From JAQUYS01 sp964430665 (lineage in GTDB: Archaea > Nanobdellota > Nanobdellia > Woesearchaeales > SKGA01), in NCBI GenBank assembly GCA_964430665.1, contig CAYSFC010000010.1, positions 1-24,168 of the forward strand: DNA of 24,168 bases. Direction: 5' to 3'. Positions 7,430 to 14,072 of the stretch are shown one piece after another. Within the stretch, counting starts at the first letter, position 1. Each line of letters starts with the position of its first letter. The translations under genes were made by a program, and so were the position numbers. The notes below the pieces were generated by a model. That model made no database searches, had not been told where the DNA came from, and worked only from the letters and a program-made list of their open reading frames with translations.

Positions 7430-8482
7430 ATGTCTTTATATAACCAAGATCAAATAGTAACTTCTAACAAAATAGAAATAAAACCTTTGTTTGAAGAAAC
7501 ATATAAAAAATTACTTGGAGATAGATATGAAGAGTTCATGAAATTCTCTTTCACATATTTAAGAAAATGTATTCGAGTAAACACATTAAAAATTTCAATA
7601 GAAGAATTAAAAGACAGATTAGAAAAACAAGGCTGGGTTCTTGAACAAATCCCTTGGTGTAAAGAAGGATTTTTTGTCCAGGGAAATAAAGACGAACATA
7701 GATTCGATGTAGGAAATTTAATTGAACACACTCTAGGATATTTTTATGTTCAAGAAGCATCTTCAATGATTCCACCAATAGCATTAATACAAGGCATTAA
7801 CAGCGAACAGAATGCTGAGGATGAAAACCAGAACCCTGATTCGCAGTTAGCGAACGATTTTGTCGTTCTTGATCTTTGTGCAGCACCTGGAAGTAAAACA
7901 ACTCAATTAGCACAGTATATGAATAATCAAGGGGTTTTATTTGCAAATGATGTGGATGTTTCAAGACTTATGCCCTTAACTTTAAACTTACAAAGAATGG
8001 GAGTTCATAATACAATAATAACTCATAATGCAATGAACAGATTTTTTCCAAATGAAAAATTTAAAAGGGAAAAAACTGAATTTGATGCAATTTTAGTTGA
8101 CGCACCATGTTCAGGTACTGGAACAATAAGAAAATCTTTCAAAGTTTTAGAAATGTACTCAAAAAGTTTAATTGGAAGAATGGTCAAAACACAAAGAAAA
8201 TTAATAAAAGACTCCTTTGAACTTTTAAAACCTGGAGGCGTAATGGTTTATTCAACATGTACACAAGAACCTGAAGAAAATGAAGCAATCGTTTCGCATT
8301 TATTAAATAAATTCCCTAATGCAAAAATAGAGAAAATAAAATTAAATATTAATCGTTCAGAACCCATTTTAGAATGGAATGGTGAAAAATACAGAGAAGA
8401 ATTAAAAGATGCAATAAGAATATATCCTCAAGACAACGATTCAGAAGGATTTTTTATATGTTTAATCAGAAAACTCCCATAA
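7430..8482 (+). CDS. NSUN/RsmB-family RNA cytosine-5 methyltransferase
   Basis: It transfers a methyl group from SAM to C5 of cytosine in tRNA or rRNA. The 350-residue protein has an N-terminal RNA-recognition region followed by the Rossmann methyltransferase core. Motif I is LDLCAAPGSKTTQ (about 147-159), motif IV DAPCSGTG (224-231, with the release cysteine) and motif VI YSTCTQEPEENE (with the nucleophilic cysteine). I start at the ATG at 7430; a TTG three bases earlier is less likely. Just before motif I there is a polar, GC-richer stretch (about residues 123-142, bases 7800-7855) with codons rare in the window, probably a surface loop. Whether the substrate is tRNA or rRNA cannot be decided. 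Confidence 0.92.
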   Translation: MSLYNQDQIVTSNKIEIKPLFEETYKKLLGDRYEEFMKFSFTYLRKCIRVNTLKISIEELKDRLEKQGWVLEQIPWCKEGFFVQGNKDEHRFDVGNLIEHTLGYFYVQEASSMIPPIALIQGINSEQNAEDENQNPDSQLANDFVVLDLCAAPGSKTTQLAQYMNNQGVLFANDVDVSRLMPLTLNLQRMGVHNTIITHNAMNRFFPNEKFKREKTEFDAILVDAPCSGTGTIRKSFKVLEMYSKSLIGRMVKTQRKLIKDSFELLKPGGVMVYSTCTQEPEENEAIVSHLLNKFPNAKIEKIKLNINRSEPILEWNGEKYREELKDAIRIYPQDNDSEGFFICLIRKLP

Positions 8483-8520
8483 TTTTTTTAAAAAATAAAA
8501 ATAAAAAAATTTAATTAGTT

Positions 8521-8628
8521 CTAAACAAGACTACTGGAAATCATATACACTATTGCAAAAATAGCAACAATAGCAACCAAAGCAATTATCCATAAATTGT
8601 TTTGTTCCTTTTCTTTTTTCTTAGCCAT
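8521..8628 (-). CDS. 35-residue single-span membrane protein
   Basis: A short reading frame encodes MAKKKEKEQNNLWIIALVAI and then a hydrophobic run ending MISSSLV. A lysine-rich cytoplasmic start and one transmembrane helix (about 13-31) are clear. The start is well supported: GGTGAT sits just before the ATG (minus strand, about 8632-8637), the same ribosome binding signal used by guaB and HU. It begins 12 bases after the stop codon of the lipoprotein gene, so the two are probably one operon. Function is unknown; small proteins of this shape often stabilise or regulate a membrane partner, which here would be inference. Confidence 0.65.
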   Translation of the reverse strand: MAKKKEKEQNNLWIIALVAIVAIFAIVYMISSSLV

Positions 8629-8640
8629 TTTATCACCTAA

Positions 8641-9591
8641 TTAATCTCTAAATTCCAAAGTAACTTCTTTCTTAAAAGATGCTTCTTTCGCACAAGTCAA
8701 TGTACCTTCACAGTTATCAGGAATTGCATATATGTACATCTTAGATTCACCATCTTCTAAAGTTCCATCATCTACAATCTTAGTTGTAACTGTTAATGAA
8801 GTTTCTTCTCCAGGTTTTAAAAATATTTTATCGAAAGAAGTTTCAACTTCAGCTCCAGGATAAGATTCAACATATATGTAAAAAGTTGCATAAGTATTAC
8901 CTGAATTTTTTATTTTATTAACTCTTTCTTTTGTAAGAACATCTCCAGTTTCTCTTGTATCAAAATCAAAACGCATATTTCCTAAAAGAAGTTCAACATC
9001 AACAGAAGTTTTATCATATCCTTTTTTTATACAAATAGCGTCTGCAGAATTAGGATCAAAATTAGGATTTGTTCCAAAACAATAACTCAATTTAGGAGTT
9101 TCACCAATGTAAGGTAATATAATATTCAAATCCAATGTATGTGTTCCTGATTCTAATTTATTATCATAAACTATGTCACTCAAAGAAGAATCCATTTGAG
9201 GATTTAAAATTTTTAAGTAAACAGTCTTCTTCTTCAACAAACTTGAATCTGAAAATTTATAATCTACCTTAACATAACCATCATACAATTTTATATCTTC
9301 TCTTTTAACTAAAGAATCTTGATTAGGTCCTTCTACATAACGAAAATTTGAAGGTAAGAATTTTGTTATAATCTCAGATTCTTCCAATGATGGATACGAT
9401 TTTTCTAACTGTTCATTTTCATAATCTTCTAAAGCGTCATTTAATTGATCAACAACTTCATTAGGAATTGTTGGACAATCTTTAGCATCTTTAACAACAG
9501 TTCCATCCATACAAACAATGTCTGGTGCACATGCATTAAAAACTAGAACTAAAATCAACATACTTATAAGCATTAATTTATTTTTAATCAT
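8641..9591 (-). CDS. Secreted lipoprotein of unknown function
   Basis: The 316-residue protein starts with a lysine-charged N-terminus, a hydrophobic segment and the lipobox-like VFNAC, so lipid attachment at C21 and display outside the cell are likely. Residues 45-70 are acidic and helical. The rest looks like two beta-sandwich domains: about 70-200 with YDGYVKVDYKF and YLKIL strands, and about 200-316 with DVELLLGNMRF, a FYIYVESYPGAEV segment and KPGEETSLTVTTKI, which is typical of Ig-like folds. Paired cysteines (YCFG/AICIKK, DNCEGTLTCAK) suggest disulfides. No family is recognised. It is followed by the 35-residue membrane protein. Confidence 0.75.
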   Translation of the reverse strand: MIKNKLMLISMLILVLVFNACAPDIVCMDGTVVKDAKDCPTIPNEVVDQLNDALEDYENEQLEKSYPSLEESEIITKFLPSNFRYVEGPNQDSLVKREDIKLYDGYVKVDYKFSDSSLLKKKTVYLKILNPQMDSSLSDIVYDNKLESGTHTLDLNIILPYIGETPKLSYCFGTNPNFDPNSADAICIKKGYDKTSVDVELLLGNMRFDFDTRETGDVLTKERVNKIKNSGNTYATFYIYVESYPGAEVETSFDKIFLKPGEETSLTVTTKIVDDGTLEDGESKMYIYAIPDNCEGTLTCAKEASFKKEVTLEFRD

Positions 9592-9634
9592 TTAAGTTTC
9601 CCCCTTACTTATTTTTTAATTAATTAATACTAAT

Positions 9635-9645
9635 AATTTAAATAC
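9635..9645 (+). promoter_or_regulatory. TATA element of the DUF192 gene
   Basis: AATTTAAATAC is centred about 28 bases before the ATG at 9668, indicating a leaderless transcript. The divergent lipoprotein gene must use its own element in the TTAATTAATT run nearby (about 9616-9632, minus strand). Confidence 0.4.
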
Positions 9646-9667
9646 TTTTGTATAAATCCTATGATTT

Positions 9668-10030
9668 ATGCATGAAAAAAAAGTAATTTCAAAGAATATT
9701 CTAGTACAAGACACTATTTTCAAACAAGCTACAGGATTAATGTTTAAGAGAAATATGTCTGATTTTGCCATGATATTTCCATTTAAAAAGCCAAGAAGAG
9801 CAAACATAACTATGTGTTGCGTGTTTTTTCCAATAGATGTGTTATTTGTAGATGACAGAAACATAATAATAGAATACAAAAAAGATTTAAAATCTTTCCA
9901 AAATTATTCTTCAAAATCAAAAGAAGTTTCGCTATTTATTGAACTTCCTGAAGGAACTATTTCTAAATTAAATTTAAGTATTGGTTCAAGAATTAAATGG
10001 GATAAAAATTCAATAATTTTCCTAAAATAA
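9668..10030 (+). CDS. DUF192 family protein
   Basis: A 120-residue protein of the DUF192 family (COG1430). The typical pattern is visible: a first beta strand, then TGLMFKRNM (about 22-30), IFPFKKPRRANITM (35-48), the FFPIDVLFVDD strand (53-63), and a final IELPEGT followed by SIGSRIKWD (near 90-112). Many members carry a signal peptide; this one does not, so it would be cytoplasmic. The biochemical role of the family is not established. The gene stands alone between a divergent lipoprotein gene and the promoter of HU. Confidence 0.85.
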   Translation: MHEKKVISKNILVQDTIFKQATGLMFKRNMSDFAMIFPFKKPRRANITMCCVFFPIDVLFVDDRNIIIEYKKDLKSFQNYSSKSKEVSLFIELPEGTISKLNLSIGSRIKWDKNSIIFLK

Positions 10031-10069
10031 CCATTAATACGTGTTTTTAGAGCAATAAAAATCATAACA

Positions 10070-10078
10070 TATATAAAT
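10070..10078 (+). promoter_or_regulatory. TATA element of the HU gene leader
   Basis: TATATAAAT predicts transcription from about 10100. This leaves a leader of about 105 bases before the HU ATG, unlike the mostly leaderless genes around it. Confidence 0.55.
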
Positions 10079-10100
10079 AGGTATTTCTATATTAAGAAAC

Positions 10101-10201
10101 ATTCCTTAAGCTGTTTAGCTGAACAATGCGCTCAGTAAACAGGAATTGGGGTGTGGGAGATTAGTGTAGTCTCTTGTATTCGAAATAAAAAAACAAGGTG
10201 A
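10101..10201 (+). ncRNA. Structured 5' leader (or small RNA) upstream of HU
   Basis: This stretch is clearly richer in G and C than its surroundings, a common sign of structured RNA in an AT-rich genome. Three hairpins can be drawn. Hairpin 1 pairs 10111-10122 with 10132-10142 (11 pairs, one bulged G), with a possible outer extension of ATTC (10101-10104) with GAAT (10143-10146). Hairpin 2 is GAGATTAGTGTAGTCTC (10157-10173), seven pairs with a three-base loop. Hairpin 3 pairs CTTGT (10173-10177) with ACAAG (10193-10197) and reaches into the ribosome binding site GGTGA (10197-10201). Hairpins 2 and 3 share base 10173 and compete for 10172, so they may be alternatives. No protein-coding frame is evident. 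A riboswitch-like or autoregulatory leader is inferred. Confidence 0.55.
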
Positions 10202-10205
10202 AATA

Positions 10206-10475
10206 ATGAACAAAGGAGAATTAGTTGAAGCAATTGCAAAAAAAGTAGAAATGCCAAAAAGTCAAGTAGATGAAGTTGTTAAATCTTTAATTGACATTAT
10301 CGGTAAAACTGTTAGAAAAGATCCTAAAGGAGTTCAGTTAGTTGGACTAGGAACTTTCAAATCAGTTAAAAGAAAAGCAAGAACAGGAGTTAATCCAATG
10401 ACTGGAGAAAAATTAAAAATTCCAGCAAGAAAAGCTCTAAAGTTCAAAGCAAGTGCAAACTTGAAAAAACTTTGA
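10206..10475 (+). CDS. HU/IHF-type DNA-binding protein
   Basis: This is a bacterial-type HU chromosomal protein that bends and compacts DNA as a dimer. The 89-residue sequence has the helical dimerisation half (MNKGELVEAIAKKV and SQVDEVVKSLIDII), the conserved GLGTF at 47-51, and the DNA-binding arm RTGVNPMTGEKLKIPARK (59-76) with the proline that intercalates at the arm tip. Length is exactly that of the family. HU is the usual architectural protein in bacteria and occurs in a few archaeal lineages, so a bacterial origin is likely. The ATG follows GGTGA by four bases. The gene has a long structured leader and its own hairpin terminator, so it is a single-gene unit. Confidence 0.95.
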   Translation: MNKGELVEAIAKKVEMPKSQVDEVVKSLIDIIGKTVRKDPKGVQLVGLGTFKSVKRKARTGVNPMTGEKLKIPARKALKFKASANLKKL

Positions 10476-10485
10476 ATTTAATTTT

Positions 10486-10513
10486 GGCTACTTCGGTAGC
10501 CTTCATTTCTTTT
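10486..10513 (+). terminator. UUCG-tetraloop hairpin terminator after HU
   Basis: GGCTAC (10486-10491) and GTAGCC (10496-10501) form a perfect six-pair stem closed by the very stable TTCG loop, followed by a T-rich tail (TTCATTTCTTTT). It begins ten bases after the HU stop codon. This is the form of a bacterial intrinsic terminator and is unusual next to the simple T-runs elsewhere in the window. Confidence 0.75.
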
Positions 10514-10549
10514 AGTTAATTATTTAAACATCAATCTTATTCTTATATT

Positions 10550-10819
10550 ATGGATTCAGATAAATTAAAATTACTAAAGAACGAGGCTAAAAGTTTAAAA
10601 CCTGCAATTATAATAGGCAAAAACGGTCTTTCAGATACAACAATAGAACAAATTAAATTATACATTAAAGCAAATAAAATTTGTAAAATAAAATTATCTA
10701 GAAATTTCTTAGATTCTCAAGAAAGTTCAAAAATAGAAATTGCAAATAAATTAAAAGAACTTACAGGTTCAGAATTAATCGATCAAGTCGGTTTTGTAGT
10801 TGTTTTATGGAAACGATAG
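10550..10819 (+). CDS. CRM-domain RNA-binding protein (YhbY family)
   Basis: An 89-residue protein consisting of one CRM (YhbY) domain, associated with pre-50S ribosome assembly in bacteria and with group II intron splicing in plants. The family pattern is present: an N-terminal helix (LKLLKNEAKSL), a strand (PAIIIG), the conserved GKNG loop (23-26), a long second helix, the CKIKLSR strand, and a final GFVVVLWK strand. Architecture resembles KH-type RNA binding through the GxxG-like loop. The gene looks leaderless, with TTATTTAAACA (about 10519-10530) some 25 bases before the ATG. It is followed 31 bases later by the MFS gene, possibly on the same transcript. Confidence 0.9.
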   Translation: MDSDKLKLLKNEAKSLKPAIIIGKNGLSDTTIEQIKLYIKANKICKIKLSRNFLDSQESSKIEIANKLKELTGSELIDQVGFVVVLWKR

Positions 10820-10850
10820 TTTTAAAAGAATTTCTTTTTAATAAAATGTT

Positions 10851-12071
10851 ATGTTGTTAAACATAGATAAAATTGGATTTAGAAAATTTATAAAAACAAC
10901 ACTTTTAGATTCATTATTTTATTTTGTATGTTACATATATTTTGCATATTATTCTCCGTACCTTTCAACATTAGGTTGGACTGAAGGATTAAAAGGAATA
11001 TTTTTCGCTTTATTTTCGATGTGTGGAATATTTTTCGCTCCATTTGTGGGAACTTTATCCGATAAATTAGGCAGATTCAAAATAATAATATTTGGAATTA
11101 TTTTAGAAGCAACAGTTTTATTGGGTTATGTTTATTTAACAAACACCATTACAATATTTCTCCTAAGAATATTATCTGCATTAGCTTTCAACGCAGTTAT
11201 TGTTAGTGGAATATCTAGAATTAACGATGTTGTCAAACACAACAAAACAAGAAGTGCTGCAAATGGATTTTTTAATTCAATGCTCTCAATCGCAGCAGTA
11301 ATTGCTCCAATGGTTGGAGGATTCATAGCAGATAATTATGGTTACACACAAGTTTTCTTAGTTTCCTCATTAACAATGTTATTAATATTATTTGTATTCT
11401 TATTATTGGATGTTTTCTTTTATAATGATTCTCTACAAATTCATAGAACTCATACCAACTTAACAAAACGAGATTTAAATCCTTTCATAAATGTTATAGA
11501 TGTCATGAAAATAAAAGAATTGAGGAGATTATCTTTCATGGGTATGGCTGTAAATTTTTCATTACCTTTAGCAAGCTTAGTTTTACCATATTTAATAATA
11601 CAAAAAATGGGACTAAGTAATTCACATTTAGGTATGTCTATATTTTTGCTTTCTTTTCCAGCAATCTTTCAATTTTTTTTAGGTTCTTATTCTGATAAAG
11701 TTGGATCAGGAAAATCTATACTTATAGGCGCCTCTATCTCTGCAATAGGTTTAATTCTCATGTTTTTTGCAAAAAGTTATGAGATTTTACTCATACTATT
11801 AGTTTTAAGATCTTTAGGAACTTCTTTGTGGAACGTTTCAGCCTATTCATATATTTCTTATTTTGGTGAAAAATACAATATAGAAGGAAAAGTTGTAGGT
11901 TCATATCTGTCTTTATCTAGAACATCCTCTACGTTAGGTTTTTTGGTATCTGGATTACTTTTAGTATTTTTAGCAGAACAAATATTTTTAGTGTATGCAA
12001 CAATAATAGTTTTAGCATTATTCTTACTCGGAAAACACTTTTGGATGGTTAAAACTCCCACAGAAGACTAA
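10851..12071 (+). CDS. Major facilitator superfamily transporter
   Basis: A 406-residue integral membrane protein with about 12 transmembrane helices in two six-helix halves. The MFS motif A appears after helix 2 as GTLSDKLGRFKIII and again in the second half as GSYSDKVGSGKS, which confirms the internal pseudo-symmetry. A central cytoplasmic loop (about 194-225, with HRTHTNLTKRDL) separates the halves. The substrate cannot be read from the sequence; overall it resembles drug or sugar efflux-type MFS_1 proteins. The gene is complete and may be expressed from its own promoter or with the CRM gene upstream. Confidence 0.88.
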   Translation: MLLNIDKIGFRKFIKTTLLDSLFYFVCYIYFAYYSPYLSTLGWTEGLKGIFFALFSMCGIFFAPFVGTLSDKLGRFKIIIFGIILEATVLLGYVYLTNTITIFLLRILSALAFNAVIVSGISRINDVVKHNKTRSAANGFFNSMLSIAAVIAPMVGGFIADNYGYTQVFLVSSLTMLLILFVFLLLDVFFYNDSLQIHRTHTNLTKRDLNPFINVIDVMKIKELRRLSFMGMAVNFSLPLASLVLPYLIIQKMGLSNSHLGMSIFLLSFPAIFQFFLGSYSDKVGSGKSILIGASISAIGLILMFFAKSYEILLILLVLRSLGTSLWNVSAYSYISYFGEKYNIEGKVVGSYLSLSRTSSTLGFLVSGLLLVFLAEQIFLVYATIIVLALFLLGKHFWMVKTPTED

Positions 12072-12123
12072 AATCACCTTTTAAAATTTATTCGATAGTT
12101 TTTTAAATGTTATTTATTACAAA

Positions 12124-12576
12124 ATGTATATGTTTAAATTAAAAAGAGGTATGTCCCCCTTAATTGCAACAGTATTCTTAATAGCTTTCGCTGTAGCTTT
12201 AGGTGTAATGATTATGAATTGGAACCCTGAGAATACAGAAGCAAATCTTCAGGTAGGAAATATTTGTAAAAAACTAACTATTTCTTTGGATAACCCTCCT
12301 TGTTATAATGAAAAGAGCTTAACTTTCTCTGTAAAGAACATAGGACAAGAGAAAATTGACGCTTTAAAAATAGTTTCTAAAGGAAAAGATGTAGATTCTG
12401 AACAAATAATTAAAGGTACTACTACGATTGCAACAGAATCAGTTACAAAAACAATACCTTTTTTATATGATACTTCCTTAGAAATTTATGTTGTTCCACT
12501 ATATTCAGATGGTGACGATTTAATTTCATGTGATGATAAAAAAATAAATTTTGGAAAACTTAGTGTTTGTTCCTAA
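12124..12576 (+). CDS. Archaeal type IV pilin-like protein
   Basis: The 150-residue protein begins with a short basic leader (FKLKRG) followed by MSPLIATVFLIAFAVALGVM, the class III signal of archaeal pilins. A prepilin peptidase would cut after the glycine in KRG, leaving the hydrophobic helix as the filament core. The remainder (about 40-150) looks like a small beta domain: ISLDNPPCYN, LTFSVKNIG, LKIVSK, LEIYVVPLYS. Four cysteines (NIC, PPC, ISC, SVC) probably form two disulfides outside the cell. Either of the first two methionines could be the start. No archaellum or pilus assembly genes are nearby, so it may be an accessory pilin served by machinery encoded elsewhere. Confidence 0.8.
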   Translation: MYMFKLKRGMSPLIATVFLIAFAVALGVMIMNWNPENTEANLQVGNICKKLTISLDNPPCYNEKSLTFSVKNIGQEKIDALKIVSKGKDVDSEQIIKGTTTIATESVTKTIPFLYDTSLEIYVVPLYSDGDDLISCDDKKINFGKLSVCS

Positions 12577-12578
12577 GA

Positions 12579-12590
12579 TTTATATATAAT
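12579..12590 (+). promoter_or_regulatory. TATA element of the NFACT-R gene
   Basis: TTTATATATAAT starts directly behind the pilin stop codon. The ATG of the next gene is at 12658, so the transcript would have a leader of about 45 bases. Confidence 0.45.
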
Positions 12591-12657
12591 TTAGATTCTC
12601 TAAAGTAGTAATCAAATAAATAAGTAAAATTATTAATAAATACCATGAAGGGAAAAT

Positions 12658-13506
12658 ATGAAAATAACTTTTGACTTCAACAAATCTATAGACGAAAATG
12701 CTTCAGAGTATTTTACAAAATCTAAAAAATCTAAAAAAAAATTAGTTGGAGCAAAAGAGACTCTCCAAAAATTCGAAGAAAAAAACAAAGAAGAGTTTGA
12801 AAAAGAAGTTAAAGGAGAAGTAAAATTCACAAAATTAGATACTTCAAAAAAACCTTGGTTTGAAAAATTTCATTGGTTTATTTCTTCAGATAATTATTTT
12901 ATAGTTGCTGGAAGAGATGCAACAACAAACGAAATTGTAATTAAAAAACACACATCTTCTAAAGATTTGGTTTTTCACACAGATATGGCAGGATCTCCAT
13001 TCGCAGTAATTAAAAAAGATTCAAAAGACATTAAATTAATAAATGAAGAATTAGAAGTTCCTACAGGAGAAATATCTGAAAAAACAATAGAAGAAACAGC
13101 TGCCTTTGTTGCAATGTATGCTAAATCTTGGAAACTAGGTTTATCAGATATAAAAGTTTTTTATGTAAATCCTGATCAAGTTTCTAAAGAAGCAAATTCT
13201 GGAGAGTATTTAGCAAAAGGAAGTTTTATGATACGTGGAAAAACAAATTATTCTGAATACCATTCTGAATATGGTGTAGGTATAATTGGAAATGCAGTTA
13301 TGTGCGCACCATTATCAGCTGTAAAGGTTCACTGCAAAACATTCGTTCAGATTCTGCAAGGAAACGAAAAAACTTCAGTCATTGCAAAAAAAATAAAATC
13401 TATTCTTAGAGAAAAAGAAAACATTGATGTAGATTTAGATTCAATAGTTAAAATTCTGCCTGCAGGTGGTTGTGAAATTAAGAAAGAAAGAGTGAAAAAA
13501 TATTAA
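12658..13506 (+). CDS. Free-standing NFACT-R (DUF814) protein, RqcH C-terminal half
   Basis: RqcH/NEMF proteins bind 60S/50S subunits carrying stalled peptidyl-tRNA and add C-terminal tails. They consist of NFACT-N, a helix-hairpin-helix, a coiled coil and NFACT-R. This 282-residue protein holds only the latter part: it starts with the strand before the coiled coil (MKITFDFNKSIDENASEYF), has a charged coiled coil (about 15-58), and then the NFACT-R core: KPWFEKFHWFISS, VAGRDATTNEIVIKKH, DLVFHTDMAGSPFAV, and AAFVAMYAKSW. The NFACT-N and HhH parts (about 400 residues) are missing and are not found upstream, where a pilin gene sits. It could be a split RqcH half or a stand-alone paralogue. Its stop codon interlocks with that of pth2. 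Confidence 0.87.
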   Translation: MKITFDFNKSIDENASEYFTKSKKSKKKLVGAKETLQKFEEKNKEEFEKEVKGEVKFTKLDTSKKPWFEKFHWFISSDNYFIVAGRDATTNEIVIKKHTSSKDLVFHTDMAGSPFAVIKKDSKDIKLINEELEVPTGEISEKTIEETAAFVAMYAKSWKLGLSDIKVFYVNPDQVSKEANSGEYLAKGSFMIRGKTNYSEYHSEYGVGIIGNAVMCAPLSAVKVHCKTFVQILQGNEKTSVIAKKIKSILREKENIDVDLDSIVKILPAGGCEIKKERVKKY

Positions 13507-13862
13507 AGTAAACTTAAGTCTTTAACAATTTTATTTACATCATCTTCCAAAGCAGGACCTATAGCACCACAAGTTACTGTACCTGGAGCAACAACAGTTT
13601 TACCAGCATCAGTTATAACACTAGTAACTAATCCATCATCTTTAGCTTGTTGAACATATTTGTACAATTCTTTTTCATCAGCTACTTTTAAAACAACTTT
13701 CTTCATACCTTGATACCGCCAAGCAGCAACTGTATCCCGGCCGCTGCTCGCAGATAACAGTTTAAGGACGGCATCAACAGAAGCATGAGCAACTTGAGCA
13801 GCCAATTTACCTTTAGGCAATTTTAAATTATTACAGACCAAAATAACTTGCTTAAATTCCAT
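13503..13862 (-). CDS. pth2: Peptidyl-tRNA hydrolase, archaeal/eukaryal type
   Basis: It cleaves the ester between peptide and tRNA, releasing peptidyl-tRNAs dropped or stranded during translation. The 119-residue protein is full length, with KGKLAAQVAHAS (17-28, catalytic lysine and histidine region), MKKVVLKV (53-60), the TDAGKT motif (84-89) and APGTVTCGAIGP (92-103). The common RTDL at the N-terminus is CNNL here. It is the last gene of pheS-pheT-orf69-pth2 and its ATG abuts the preceding stop (TAAATG). A short GC-rich patch (about 13735-13762) encodes SASSGRD in the loop after helix 1. It converges with the NFACT-R gene, another protein of stalled-ribosome rescue. Confidence 0.95.
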   Translation of the reverse strand: MEFKQVILVCNNLKLPKGKLAAQVAHASVDAVLKLLSASSGRDTVAAWRYQGMKKVVLKVADEKELYKYVQQAKDDGLVTSVITDAGKTVVAPGTVTCGAIGPALEDDVNKIVKDLSLL

Positions 13863-14072
13863 TTAAATAACCTTTAATTCATATATTGTATTAAACATAG
13901 ATAATATTGAAAACCCCATAACAATTATATTCTCAACATTTACAGGTAAACCTATGTTTAAAAAAGCTCGTCCATTAATGTAATTAACAAAAGCAAACAC
14001 AAATATGATTGCAAAAACTACTTGCAAAGTCATTAAAGCAATTATTAATTTTTTTTTCGTATCTTTAGCCAT
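13863..14072 (-). CDS. 69-residue protein with two membrane helices
   Basis: A small protein with a basic start (MAKDTKKK), a first hydrophobic helix (LIIALMTLQVVFAIIFVFAF, about 9-28), a short polar loop with NGRAF, and a second hydrophobic stretch (about 48-62). Its ATG lies inside the last codons of pheT (eight-base overlap) and its stop abuts the pth2 ATG, so it is certainly in the same transcript. No family is recognised. The tight coupling argues that it is a real gene and not a chance frame. Confidence 0.75.
   Translation of the reverse strand: MAKDTKKKLIIALMTLQVVFAIIFVFAFVNYINGRAFLNIGLPVNVENIIVMGFSILSMFNTIYELKVI

Noticed and set aside
10101..10201. HU leader as a tRNA or a C/D-box RNA
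   Set aside because: No cloverleaf can be drawn despite a TTCGAAAT stretch, and no C box with matching D box is present.
12644..12658. Earlier ATG before the NFACT-R gene
   Set aside because: It is in another frame and runs into a stop codon after a few codons.
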